Origin: an uncultured Paraprevotella sp.
GTDB taxonomy: Bacteria; Bacteroidota; Bacteroidia; Bacteroidales; Bacteroidaceae
DNA: 64,000 nt
Direction of reading: 5' to 3'
Assembly: GCA_944319925.1 (NCBI GenBank)
Contig: CALUFQ010000002.1
Location: forward strand, 1 to 64,000
Notes under the pieces: model-generated
What the model was told of the DNA's origin: nothing
What the model saw: only the letters and a program-made list of their open reading frames with translations
Database searches by the model: none
Shown: positions 16,401 through 24,466 of the stretch, one piece after another
Layout: each line of letters opens with the position of its first letter
Numbering within the stretch: position 1 is the first letter of the stretch
Program-made: the position numbers and the translations under genes

Positions 16401-18980
16401 CGACTGAAAGTGTCCGATGCGGAAGGCCGTCCGGTAAAGGCTCAGGTGATGGCCGTGCTCTATGATGCTTCCTTGGATGATTTGCGGCATCATGATTGGC
16501 GTCTTCCGCGCAGGACTAAGTTTTCTTACCTGGTCGCGTTTTTTAGTCCTTTTCATAGTGATTCCAAACGGTTCTTTTATGAGAAGGAGAAGCCGGATGG
16601 GAATATCCTTCCGCTTTCTTTTGGCATTTTCGGAAAAGAGTATTTGGATTGGCGGGAGACTATGGAACGGGTGCGGAAGGTATCCGATCCTGAAGACCAG
16701 ATCTATGACATCGTGGAAACATCTCCTGCGCCGTGGGCGGAATTTTCATCTGATGGCGCGGGAGTGGGGGACAAGAAGAGGGCGCGCCCGGCATTCCGTT
16801 TCCGTAGCGATTTGAACGAAACAGCTTTCTTTTATCCTCGTCTAATGACGGATTCTTGCGGGCTGGTGGAGATTCCTTTTAAATTACCCGAAGCATTGAC
16901 TTCTTGGCGTTTCATGGCTTTGGCGCATACGGAAGATATGATGACGGGGAAGTTTGTGGATGAAGCAGTTGCCATGAAAGAAGTGATGGCCGAGTTGCGT
17001 TTGCCGCGTTTCGTGCGGGTGGGCGACCGTGCCACGCTTTCGGCTTCGTTGCGCAATCTGACGGAAAAGGAGATAGTTGGCAAGGTGACGATGGAAGTGC
17101 TCGACCCGCATACCGGGGATATTTTATGGACGGAGACCCGGGCGCAACCGTTGTTGGCAGGCTCGGACACAATTGTGGAATTTATTTATGTGCCTTCGGG
17201 CGAGACGTTGTTTCCCGTTTGCCGGGTGATGTTCAAGGCAGACGGTTTCGGGGACGGCGAACAGCGTAGTCTGCCCATCTTGGAAGATAAGGAAGAGTTG
17301 ACGCAAACGCGTCCTTTTGTGATTTCACACAAGGGCGACACTGTGATTCATTTAGATGATTTGTTTCAAAACAACCAAAGGACAGCCGACCGCCGTCGGC
17401 TGACGGTGGAATACACGGCTAATCCGTTGTGGTATGCGGTGAAGGCTTTGCCTTTTGTGTTGGAATTAGAGGAAAGGGATGCCTTGTCGTTGGCAGCGGC
17501 CTATTATGCGTCGGTGTGGTCTGCCGTGTGTGCGGAGCGGTATCCGCAAATCCGGACATGGGCAGATTCGTGGAGTAATCAAACGGACAGCCTTTCCGGA
17601 AATGTCTTTGATGCGGAACGGCAAAAGGGATTGATGGCTGGTCTTTCGCGTTCATTAAGGCGTTTACAAAAAACGGACGGTTCATTCGGATGGTTTCGTG
17701 GCATGACGGGAAGTTTGCATGTCACGTTGTATGTGGCCAAACAGTGGTTTCGGGCGGCTAAGGTTGGACGGGAAGCCAATGTGCGCTTGGTTTCCTTTGT
17801 GGACGTTAAGGCCATGATGGAATATCTCATTCGCGAGATGCGCCAAGATTTGCATCAAGAAAGAATGTATATGGAAAGTTATGGGCGGAGCCTTTACGGG
17901 AGTGCCCACTGGGCGGATTATTTGTACGTGGCTACGCTTGCGGGGCTTGGGAACTTTGGAGATGAGGCGAAAAAGGAATTGCATGAGATGGTTGGATTGT
18001 TGATGAGGGATAAAGCCCGGTTGCCTCTGTACGAACGCGCCGAGGCCGCCGTGGTGCTGCACCGTCTGGGGCGCAGCGATGAGGCGGCGCAGCTGGTGCG
18101 CTCCATCCGCGAACACCTGGTGGACGACGCGGAGGGCCTGCACATCGAATACCCGTCCAACGGCTTTGTGGGTTCCGACCGTCAGCTGGCCGTCCACACG
18201 ATGCTGATGGAAGCCTTGTCGCTGGCGGGTGGCTCGGACAAGGCGGAGACGGACGGCCTGTGCCGCTGGCTGCTGTCGCAAAAGCGCCTTCAGGACTGGG
18301 GCACTTCCACGGCCAGCATGGACGCGGTTTACGCTTTGCTGCAAGGTCAAAAAGAAGACTTGACGTTGCGGGCGGATGACGAAGTGCGGCTGGAGTCGCC
18401 GAAGGGTGAGGCATGGGCCGTGCTGCAGACTTCCCGCGACGGCCTGTCGGGCTTGGGCACGGTGTCGGCCACGGTGGAGGGGCGCGAACTGGACGGCGGC
18501 GCGGGCATCCTCCGGATGACGAAATCGGAGGAGGTGCCTTCAGCCTGGGGCGCGGCCTACGCGCAGTTCCGCCTGCCGCTGTCCGAGGTGGGGAGCGCGG
18601 CTTCGGGGCTTCGTGTCCGTGTGGAGACGGACAATCGGTCGCCCCGGGTGGGCGACCGCCTGACGCTCCGCTACGTCCTCACCTCCGACCGCGACTATGA
18701 ATATGTGCGCCTGAAAGCGGGGCGTGCGGCCTGCCTGGAGCCGGTGGAGGCCCTTTCGGGCTATGCATACCGCAACGGGCTGGGCTATTACCGGGAAGTG
18801 AAGGACGCTTCGACGGAGTATTTCTTTGAACGTCTGCCCAAGGGGACGTATGTGTTGGAGATGGAATGCTACGTGGAGCGTCCGGGGCGTTATACCGTGG
18901 GCGCGGCGAAGCTGAACGGGGTCTATGCGCCGGAGTTCAGCGCGTATGGCGCGGGCATGACGCTGGATGTGCGGCCATGA
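13437..18980 (+). CDS. Giant alpha-2-macroglobulin-like protein 2, thioester-less
   Basis: The 1847-residue paralogue of the preceding gene has the same order: signal peptide (cleavage near VYA, about residue 24), helical N-terminal part, MG2 segment ELYTDRAIYRPGQTV (about 557), A2M domain from NETAFFYPRLMTDS (about 1127), and a degenerate thioester region. The position of CxEQ reads D1348-A-L-S. The body is clearly homologous but well diverged, and its DNA looks more AT-rich than its neighbour. From about 18033 to the stop, both DNA and protein become nearly identical to the first copy and visibly GC-rich. This sharp switch suggests gene conversion. It contains QIYDIVE just before the A2M domain, the same heptamer as in the TonB protein of this window. 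It is probably co-transcribed with both neighbours. Confidence 0.88.
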   Translation: MLMRIWLLCGLCLWGILWPSGVYAASFDELWKQVRSFEQAGEVKSAYALVGQIEEKARTVRHKGQWMAAMLYGCKLRQCITPDSFYTDMLRLERLKQVTPDAVQRAVVASVLGELYADNAKRNRNSKGKGGGLEKMREWAYACFREASLENYTLSLADPELLATVKAAEYMPFVEIGEDADFFDGDLLHVIGRRAVWARRNSAVSEDLQWTAACCAKMLHVYRSRGNREAELWIMLDSLAGSQKEMQGIGKRFVHEAEQEDVERKTLASGIYREYCRLLERFGDLPMAAEVYLRMMDLTVTAKRKIGWAEEGLRKHASYPRAKLLRLRKEALVSPEFKAYVNETLYPGRTFNLRVNYRNVPEVELRWYRMPKGVRTDSLNVLKKGGKLAVFVRKHGRKVKSSRWALKPGMAYEKLEDTLKVQVPDLGTYVLCMCPENVPEGEENMGSPVNVSRLKAVALSLPDSCLQCRVMERMSGAPVEDAEVEVFVNGRIMARGKTDRTGKFVPRISAAKSMFDRVVLHVVKGEDCHLMTSEGDIHYSYVNHYAELEERVELYTDRAIYRPGQTVRVAGWCLRFEGDEERVRARKKLKLILKDSKRKLLTERHVVSDEMGTVAEDFLLPVSCPAGSYRVECGESYCAFRVEEYKRPTFEVEVGEPQVKGDTAWLAGKVRRFTGESVRHARVTGTSAFRSWVSALLPSERKSKSLDTVYTDEKGEFVLAVPLDVEGNHSKRGAYREVTVQAMDAAGEIRTAGSLVPLSSRIMRIGLVIPHYWNREKPFGVEVKLYEANGGAYVRDSVSVTCSLVRLVEGRRDTLWVERPIQPNRNIVLSGMEELPSGEYEMQARAVAGQDTVVSRTRSFVLFGKEDVPPADDETDWFYCERDTIYPDRPARIHIGSAAKDVTLFYTLFRKNEVLVDTFYTFSDSILTFTYPQQLDYGETMEASFYFVKDLCVYHHRCELKGSRPSKSLRMEWVSFRDRLRPGGEETWRLKVSDAEGRPVKAQVMAVLYDASLDDLRHHDWRLPRRTKFSYLVAFFSPFHSDSKRFFYEKEKPDGNILPLSFGIFGKEYLDWRETMERVRKVSDPEDQIYDIVETSPAPWAEFSSDGAGVGDKKRARPAFRFRSDLNETAFFYPRLMTDSCGLVEIPFKLPEALTSWRFMALAHTEDMMTGKFVDEAVAMKEVMAELRLPRFVRVGDRATLSASLRNLTEKEIVGKVTMEVLDPHTGDILWTETRAQPLLAGSDTIVEFIYVPSGETLFPVCRVMFKADGFGDGEQRSLPILEDKEELTQTRPFVISHKGDTVIHLDDLFQNNQRTADRRRLTVEYTANPLWYAVKALPFVLELEERDALSLAAAYYASVWSAVCAERYPQIRTWADSWSNQTDSLSGNVFDAERQKGLMAGLSRSLRRLQKTDGSFGWFRGMTGSLHVTLYVAKQWFRAAKVGREANVRLVSFVDVKAMMEYLIREMRQDLHQERMYMESYGRSLYGSAHWADYLYVATLAGLGNFGDEAKKELHEMVGLLMRDKARLPLYERAEAAVVLHRLGRSDEAAQLVRSIREHLVDDAEGLHIEYPSNGFVGSDRQLAVHTMLMEALSLAGGSDKAETDGLCRWLLSQKRLQDWGTSTASMDAVYALLQGQKEDLTLRADDEVRLESPKGEAWAVLQTSRDGLSGLGTVSATVEGRELDGGAGILRMTKSEEVPSAWGAAYAQFRLPLSEVGSAASGLRVRVETDNRSPRVGDRLTLRYVLTSDRDYEYVRLKAGRAACLEPVEALSGYAYRNGLGYYREVKDASTEYFFERLPKGTYVLEMECYVERPGRYTVGAAKLNGVYAPEFSAYGAGMTLDVRP
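18033..18980 (+). repeat. Near-identical 3' segment, copy in macroglobulin gene 2
   Basis: This is the partner of 12477-13417. Its GC-rich composition matches gene 1 and contrasts with the preceding part of gene 2, suggesting that gene 1 was the donor. Confidence 0.85.
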
Positions 18981-19013
18981 AGTTGGGTAGGTGATTGAGG
19001 GGAGGCGAAACGC

Positions 19014-20057
19014 ATGAGAAGACGATGTTTGTTTGTGGTGGCTTTGTGTGCTTTGTCGGTAGCATGGGCGTGGGCACAGGACGTGGAGCTTCTTCCGCCC
19101 CGTGATTTGGGGCGTTGGGACGTGCCGTCCGGCAATTACAGCGGTATCACGCCCTTGGGGGGCGGATGCTATGCCGTGGTGAGCGACAAGGAGGTGCGCG
19201 ATGGTTTTTTCGTGTTCCGCGTCGTGCAGGACTCGCTGACCGGGCAAGTAACGGACGTGCGGAATGAGGGATTCCGGGGGGTGGAGTCAGCCCTGAAAGG
19301 CGGGCGGGACGCGGAAGGCGTGGCCTTCACTCCGGATGACTCCTTGGTGTGGGTTAGCGGGGAGGCCGACCAGCGGATTATGGCCTATCAGCTGGACGGG
19401 ACGATGGCCGGACGGGAGTTGTACGTGCCGCCTTTTCTTGGTCGGACAGCCATTTATCCCAATTATGGTTTCGAGGCGTTGGGGTATGACAGCGTGGCGG
19501 GATTGTTTTGGACGATGTCTGAGAATGTCCTGAAGGCGGACGGGCAAGCTGTGGAGCCCGGCGTGGTGCATCGTGCCGGATTGCGCTTGCAAAGTTTCGG
19601 GAAAGACGGCCATCCCCGCACCTCGCACACCTATATGTTGGATGCACCGCAATCCGGCATGCGCGGACGGCAGTATGCTTTTGGCGCGGTGGCAATCTGT
19701 CCGGCGGGCGATGGACGGCTTTGGGTGATGGAGCGGGAGATTAACGTGCCGAAGCGGAGGTTGAGGTCGCGTGTATATACGAAAATTTACGAGGTCGTGC
19801 CTCGTGAAGGATTGATGCCCGACACGTTGGAAAAGCGTCCTGTGGCGGCATTTGTCACGCGGATGCGGTTGTTTCGTCCCAAACTGGCCAATTATGAAGG
19901 CTTGTGCGAGGGAGCACGGCTGGCCGACGGGCGGCGTACCTGGCTGTTGCTGAGCGATTCCCAGGGAGGATACGGAAACAAACTGTGCCATTTGCGCGAT
20001 TGGATTCGTGTCATGGTTCAAGGTGGTGGCGGAGAGGGGGCGCCATTTGATGATTGA
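19014..20057 (+). CDS. Secreted esterase-like/phytase-like beta-propeller protein
   Basis: This 347-residue protein has a signal peptide (cleavage about AWAWA-QD, residue 22). It resembles the 'esterase-like activity of phytase' family (PF13449-type). Characteristic features are an N-terminal YSGITPLGGGCYAVVSD strand pair, the DAEGVAF motif (about residue 101), NYGFEALGYDS (about 151), and a late NYEGLCEG near 299, which repeats the 'E-G/E-A' propeller pattern. Such proteins are predicted six-bladed propellers of uncertain substrate, so enzymatic activity is not assured. It follows the second macroglobulin gene by 33 nt and probably shares its transcript. The macroglobulin proteins and this one would all be exported. 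Confidence 0.75.
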   Translation: MRRRCLFVVALCALSVAWAWAQDVELLPPRDLGRWDVPSGNYSGITPLGGGCYAVVSDKEVRDGFFVFRVVQDSLTGQVTDVRNEGFRGVESALKGGRDAEGVAFTPDDSLVWVSGEADQRIMAYQLDGTMAGRELYVPPFLGRTAIYPNYGFEALGYDSVAGLFWTMSENVLKADGQAVEPGVVHRAGLRLQSFGKDGHPRTSHTYMLDAPQSGMRGRQYAFGAVAICPAGDGRLWVMEREINVPKRRLRSRVYTKIYEVVPREGLMPDTLEKRPVAAFVTRMRLFRPKLANYEGLCEGARLADGRRTWLLLSDSQGGYGNKLCHLRDWIRVMVQGGGGEGAPFDD

Positions 20058-20153
20058 TGTATTGGCAAGGTTGAAAACGACAAGGGATTGGAGGTGTAGT
20101 TCCTTTGTCGGGCTTGCCATGTTGGTGCGTGTACGATAAAAAGTGAATGGGAT

Positions 20154-21170
20154 ATGAAAATGAGAAACAAATGGCGCATGTTATGGTGCGTGTGTTGCGC
20201 TGCCATCCTTTTTGCAGGATGCGGCGGTGGCAAGGAACGGAAAACGCAGGTCGGCAATTCACAGGGGTTGCCGGGGGAACTGTTATTGGTGGTGGACGAA
20301 GCATTGTGGAACACGTCGGCGCGCGATTCGTTGGAGAGCGTGTTGAAAGGCAGTGTGCCCGGACTGCCGCAAAATGAGCCTATGTTCCGCATGATGAGGC
20401 TGTTTCCTGAAAACTTTTCGTCCCGTTTTGGTATGATGCGCAACATCTTGGAGGTGCGTTGCGACCCTAAACTGGAAGCGGTGGAAATGGGAGTGGCTTA
20501 CGATGTGAAGGCCAGGCCGCAAGTGTGCGTGGGCATCAAGACACCGGACGCAGAGACGCTCGGGCGTTTCGTGACGGAAAACCGCGAAACCATTGTCAAC
20601 CTTTTCCTGGAGGGGGAGTTGCGGCGGGAAGCATCCATGTTGCGGAAAAAATACAGCAAGCTTGTGGACGATGCTTCGCGCGAGATTTTCGGCTGCACGG
20701 TGAAAGTGCCGTCCGACATCGCGAAGGTGAAGAAAGGGGAGAATTTCCTTTGGGCCTCCACCGACCGTGTGGAGAAAGACATGAACTACGTGTGCTACAC
20801 CATTCCATTGACCGGCAGCCGGGAACTGTTCGGGGGCCGCTGGGTGGCTTTGCGCGATTCGGCCATGAAGCGGAATATCCCGGGCAGTACGCCCGGGCAA
20901 TGGATGGCCACTGTGGTCGAGGGAAACGACACGTTGGTGGAAACGCGCATGGTGAGGTTGGAAGACGGGCGCATGGTGTGTGAGATGCGCGGGCTGTGGG
21001 AAATGCACAAGGGAGGCATCGGCGGCCCGTTCGTGTCGTTGGCTTATCCTGATTCCGCACACGGAAGGATGTGGGTGACGGAAGGTTTTGTCTATTCCCC
21101 ACGCACGGAAAAGCGGGACTTGGTGCGGCGCATGGAAGCAGCTTTGCGCACTTTTGAGAAACGGTTTTGA
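20154..21170 (+). CDS. DUF4837 family lipoprotein
   Basis: This 338-residue lipoprotein has a lipobox FAGC (Cys about residue 22) after a short basic hydrophobic leader. The start of the mature part, GLPGELLLVVDEALW, and the later RNILEVRCDPKLE match my recollection of the Bacteroidetes-specific DUF4837 family, whose function is unknown. It probably sits in the outer or inner membrane facing the periplasm. It lies about 100 nt after the phytase-like gene. A 50-bp dispersed repeat (21183-21232) follows the stop. Confidence 0.72.
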   Translation: MKMRNKWRMLWCVCCAAILFAGCGGGKERKTQVGNSQGLPGELLLVVDEALWNTSARDSLESVLKGSVPGLPQNEPMFRMMRLFPENFSSRFGMMRNILEVRCDPKLEAVEMGVAYDVKARPQVCVGIKTPDAETLGRFVTENRETIVNLFLEGELRREASMLRKKYSKLVDDASREIFGCTVKVPSDIAKVKKGENFLWASTDRVEKDMNYVCYTIPLTGSRELFGGRWVALRDSAMKRNIPGSTPGQWMATVVEGNDTLVETRMVRLEDGRMVCEMRGLWEMHKGGIGGPFVSLAYPDSAHGRMWVTEGFVYSPRTEKRDLVRRMEAALRTFEKRF

Positions 21171-21182
21171 GTTTATTGCCCG

Positions 21183-21232
21183 AGGCACACACGAAGACAG
21201 TACATCAAGCGGGGAAAACTTTTTGTGGAGAT
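21183..21232. repeat. 50-bp dispersed repeat, copy 1
   Basis: It aligns without gaps to 32477-32526 with about eight mismatches; the shared core is AGGCACACACGAA. Both copies lie in short intergenic spaces just after a plus-strand gene. Confidence 0.6.
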
Positions 21233-21291
21233 ACAAAACAGTTTCTAACATAAGATAAGCACCGCATTGGCAATAAAAACAAACGCGTTTG

Positions 21292-21323
21292 TTTTGTATT
21301 GCACTTGGTTTGCACTATCTTTG
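21292..21323 (+). promoter_or_regulatory. Promoter for the DUF1573 gene
   Basis: TTTG (21293-21296), 19 bp, then TATCTTTG (21316-21323) is a full match to the Bacteroidetes promoter consensus. It predicts a short leader before the ATG at 21341. Confidence 0.7.
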
Positions 21324-21340
21324 AAGGCTGAAACGGAAAT

Positions 21341-22420
21341 ATGAAAATGTCAGTAAGAAAAATCATGTTGTGCGCTTGCGCCTGCGTTTGTTGCGGGCTT
21401 GCGCAAGCGCAACCTAAATTGGCTGTGGAACGCGACGTGGCCAATATGGGGGAGATATTATATCAGTTGCCTTCCAAGGTGAGCTTTACCCTGCGTAATG
21501 CCGGGAATGAGCCGATGAGCATCAAGGAAGTGATTCCGTCCTGCGGCTGTACGGCTGTGGATTGGACGCGCGAACTGATTGCTCCCGGTTCGGAGGGCGT
21601 TATTACGGCTGTTTATGACGCCAAGATGCTCGGGGTGTTCCAAAAAGATTTCGAGGTCTATACCAACGCTTCGGACGAACCGGTTTATTTGCATATCCAA
21701 GGGCGCGTGGTGTCCAAGTTGTCGGATTATTCCGGCTCTTTCCCTGTGGATTTGGGGAATGTCCGGTTGAACGTGAACAATATTGAGTTTGACGATGTGA
21801 ACAAAGGAGACCGTCCCATGGCCGAATTGCAGATTGTCAACACGGGGCGAAAGGGGTACAAGCCTTATTTGATGCACCTGCCTCCTTATCTTTCAGCGGA
21901 GTATTATCCCGAAGTGTTGGCCGGAGGCCGGATGGGGAAAATCATGTTGACGCTGGATAGCGAGAAATTGCGCCAGATGGGGCTGACGCAGGCTTCCATT
22001 TATCTGGCGCGCGAGATGGGCGACAAGGTGTCGGAAGAGAATGAGATAGTGGTGTCTGCCGTGTTGCTGCCCGATTTCTCTTCACTTTCCGCGCAGGAGC
22101 GCGAACAGGCGCCTTGTATGGTCTTGTCGGCAGACAGTGTGGACTTGGGCACGATGGGACGCAAACGGAAAAAGTCGGCAACGCTCACGATTCAGAACAC
22201 CGGCAAACGCAATTTGGAAATCAGGGCTTTGCAGGTGTTCAGCAAGGCTTTGGCCGTGGAGCTGAGCGACCGCAATATCGGGCCGGGGGAGACGGCAAAG
22301 CTGAAAGTGACCGTGTTGGCCAAATACCTGAAGAAGGCGAAAAGCCGTCCGCGTGTGTTGCTCATTACGAATGACCCGGCATATTCCAAGGAGATTCTTA
22401 CCGTGAAAGTGAAGCCGTGA
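21341..22420 (+). CDS. Secreted DUF1573 protein with Ig-like (ASPM-type) domains
   Basis: The 359-residue protein has a signal peptide (cleavage about AQA-QP, residue 26). The first domain carries the DUF1573 signature: NMGEI, FTLRNAGNEPM, and SCGCTAVDW with a CGC motif (about residue 69). A second, similar all-beta domain at about 255-359 (VDLGTM, LTIQNTGKRNLEI, and a terminal VLLITNDPAYSKEILTVKV) lacks the cysteines. These are predicted to be periplasmic or surface beta-sandwiches; no catalytic role is known. It has its own promoter and is followed 16 nt later by meaB. Confidence 0.85.
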   Translation: MKMSVRKIMLCACACVCCGLAQAQPKLAVERDVANMGEILYQLPSKVSFTLRNAGNEPMSIKEVIPSCGCTAVDWTRELIAPGSEGVITAVYDAKMLGVFQKDFEVYTNASDEPVYLHIQGRVVSKLSDYSGSFPVDLGNVRLNVNNIEFDDVNKGDRPMAELQIVNTGRKGYKPYLMHLPPYLSAEYYPEVLAGGRMGKIMLTLDSEKLRQMGLTQASIYLAREMGDKVSEENEIVVSAVLLPDFSSLSAQEREQAPCMVLSADSVDLGTMGRKRKKSATLTIQNTGKRNLEIRALQVFSKALAVELSDRNIGPGETAKLKVTVLAKYLKKAKSRPRVLLITNDPAYSKEILTVKVKP

Positions 22421-22436
22421 ATAAAAATGGGAAGTT

Positions 22437-23549
22437 ATGGAACATGTAGAGAATGATAAGGCATATAAAGGCCTGACCGTGAACAGCGGTGTGGCGCAGC
22501 CTTCGATTGTGAATCCTTACCTGAAGCGCGGGCGTTATCATCATCGCGAATTGTCGGCTGCGGATTATGTGGAGGGAATCCTGAAAGGAGACGTCACGGT
22601 GCTGGGACGCGCCGTGACGTTGGTGGAGAGTACTAATCCTGCGCATCAGGCCGTGGCGCAGGAAGTCATAGAGAAGTGCCTGCCCCATTCGGGGCGTTCC
22701 GTGCGGGTCGGCATCAGTGGGGTGCCGGGCGCGGGGAAGAGCACGAGCATCGACGTGTTCGGCATCCATGTGCTCGAACGCTATGGCGGCAAGTTGGCCG
22801 TGCTGGCCATTGACCCCAGCAGCGAGCGTAGCAAGGGCAGCATCTTGGGCGACAAGACGCGCATGGAGAAACTTGCCGTGCATCCCGATTCGTTCATACG
22901 CCCCAGTCCGTCGGCCGGTTCCTTGGGTGGTGTGGCACGTAAGACGCGCGAGACCATCATCCTTTGCGAGGCGGCAGGCTTCGACAAGATATTCGTGGAG
23001 ACCGTGGGCGTGGGACAGAGCGAGACGGCCTGCCATTCCATGGTGGACTTTTTCCTGCTCATCCAGTTGGCCGGCACGGGCGACGAGTTGCAGGGCATCA
23101 AGCGCGGCATCATGGAAATGGCGGACGGTATTGTCATCAATAAATGCGACGGCAACAACGTGGACAAATGCCAGCTGGCGGCCACGCAGTTCCGCAACGC
23201 GCTCCATCTCTTCCCTGCCCCAGAAAGTGGATGGTTGCCGAAAGTGCTGACCTATTCCGGCTTCTACAACCTTGGCGTAAAGGAGATTTGGGACATGGTG
23301 GAGGAATACATCGCATTCGTGAAAGGCAACGGGTTTTTCGAACACCGGCGCAACGAGCAGGCCAAATACTGGATGTATGAAACCATCGACGAGCAGTTGC
23401 GCAACAGCTTCTTTCAAAATCCCGAAATCGTGGCAAGTCTGGCCGAAGCCGAAAACATGGTGCTTTCGGGGCGGCAGACGTCTTTCGTGGCTGCCAAACA
23501 GTTGCTGGATGCTTATTTTGATTCGGTGCGCGAGGGAAAAGAACAGTGA
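22437..23549 (+). CDS. meaB: Methylmalonyl-CoA mutase-associated GTPase MeaB
   Basis: This G3E-family P-loop GTPase protects methylmalonyl-CoA mutase and gates loading of adenosylcobalamin. The 370-residue protein shows Walker A as GVPGAGKST (Lys101), the ArgK/MeaB segment LAIDPSSERSKGSILGDKTRM, the Walker B/switch region VETVGVGQSE, and the base-recognition motif NKCDG. The C-terminal dimerisation helices are present. It is 29 kb from mutAB in this window, so it is not in the same operon. It follows the DUF1573 gene by 16 nt and probably relies on that promoter. Confidence 0.95.
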   Translation: MEHVENDKAYKGLTVNSGVAQPSIVNPYLKRGRYHHRELSAADYVEGILKGDVTVLGRAVTLVESTNPAHQAVAQEVIEKCLPHSGRSVRVGISGVPGAGKSTSIDVFGIHVLERYGGKLAVLAIDPSSERSKGSILGDKTRMEKLAVHPDSFIRPSPSAGSLGGVARKTRETIILCEAAGFDKIFVETVGVGQSETACHSMVDFFLLIQLAGTGDELQGIKRGIMEMADGIVINKCDGNNVDKCQLAATQFRNALHLFPAPESGWLPKVLTYSGFYNLGVKEIWDMVEEYIAFVKGNGFFEHRRNEQAKYWMYETIDEQLRNSFFQNPEIVASLAEAENMVLSGRQTSFVAAKQLLDAYFDSVREGKEQ

Positions 23550-23576
23550 GTGTCTTGTTTGGAAAGTGCTTTTATA

Positions 23577-24440
23577 TCATGCTTCCATGCCGTTGATGGC
23601 TGCCGCGCATTCTTCCATCAGCCATTTGGGTGTGGAAGTGGCACCGCAGATGCCCACCGACCAGCAGTCTTTTAGCCATTCAGGGTTGATTTCGTTGGCT
23701 GCGTCCACCATGTAGGAACGTGGGTTCACGTTCCTACATTCGTCATAGAGCACCCGTCCGTTGGAGCTTTTTTTCCCGCACACGAAGAGCACCACGTCGT
23801 GGCGGGCGGCGAAGTCGCGGATGTGCGGCATGCGGTTGGCAACTTGCCGGCAGATGGTATCGTAGTAGCGGAAAGTGGCTGTCGGAGAGATGTGTGCTTG
23901 GATGTATTCCACAATTTTGCGGAAGTCATCCAACGGTTTTGTGGTTTGCGAGTAGAGGCAGATGTCTTTGTTGAAGTCTAGTTTGGACACTTCTTCGGGC
24001 GATTCGATGACGATGGCCGTGCCATCAGTTTGTCCGACAAGTCCAAGTACTTCCGCATGCCCGTTTTTGCCGAAGATGACGATTTGGCGACCTGTCGTCC
24101 CGCCTTCTTGAAATTCCTTTTTGATGCGTTCCTGCAGGTGGAGCACCACGGGGCAGGTGGCATCGATGATGTCAATGCCGTTTGCGCGGGCTTGTCGGTA
24201 GGTGGCGGGTGGTTCGCCGTGGGCGCGCAGCAGCACTTTGGCATGGTGGAGCTGGGCGAAAGCGTCATGGTCGATGGTGGCCAGCCCGAGGCGTTTCAAG
24301 CGGTCGCACTCCTTGCCATTGTGTACGATGTCGCCCAGGCAATAGAGCGTGGTGCCTTGCTTCAGTTCTTCTTCGGCCTTGTTGATGGCGCGGGTCACGC
24401 CAAAGCAGAAACCCGACCCTTGGTCTATTTCAATTTTCAT
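23577..24440 (-). CDS. ispH: 4-hydroxy-3-methylbut-2-enyl diphosphate reductase
   Basis: IspH carries out the last step of the MEP isoprenoid pathway, reducing HMBPP to IPP and DMAPP with a [4Fe-4S] cluster. Starting at MKIEIDQGSGFCFGV (24440), the protein has 287 residues and its three cluster cysteines fall at C12, C96 and C197, the positions I recall for E. coli IspH. That agreement is why I reject the longer in-frame start at 24509, which would also overlap cmk. Other motifs are LRAHGEPP and a terminal GICGATSTP. It is the last gene of porQ-cmk-ispH, 26 nt after cmk. It converges with meaB, and I see no hairpin between the two. Confidence 0.95.
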   Translation of the reverse strand: MKIEIDQGSGFCFGVTRAINKAEEELKQGTTLYCLGDIVHNGKECDRLKRLGLATIDHDAFAQLHHAKVLLRAHGEPPATYRQARANGIDIIDATCPVVLHLQERIKKEFQEGGTTGRQIVIFGKNGHAEVLGLVGQTDGTAIVIESPEEVSKLDFNKDICLYSQTTKPLDDFRKIVEYIQAHISPTATFRYYDTICRQVANRMPHIRDFAARHDVVLFVCGKKSSNGRVLYDECRNVNPRSYMVDAANEINPEWLKDCWSVGICGATSTPKWLMEECAAAINGMEA

Positions 24441-24466
24441 GTTTGGAAATCGGTTGGATGTTTTTT

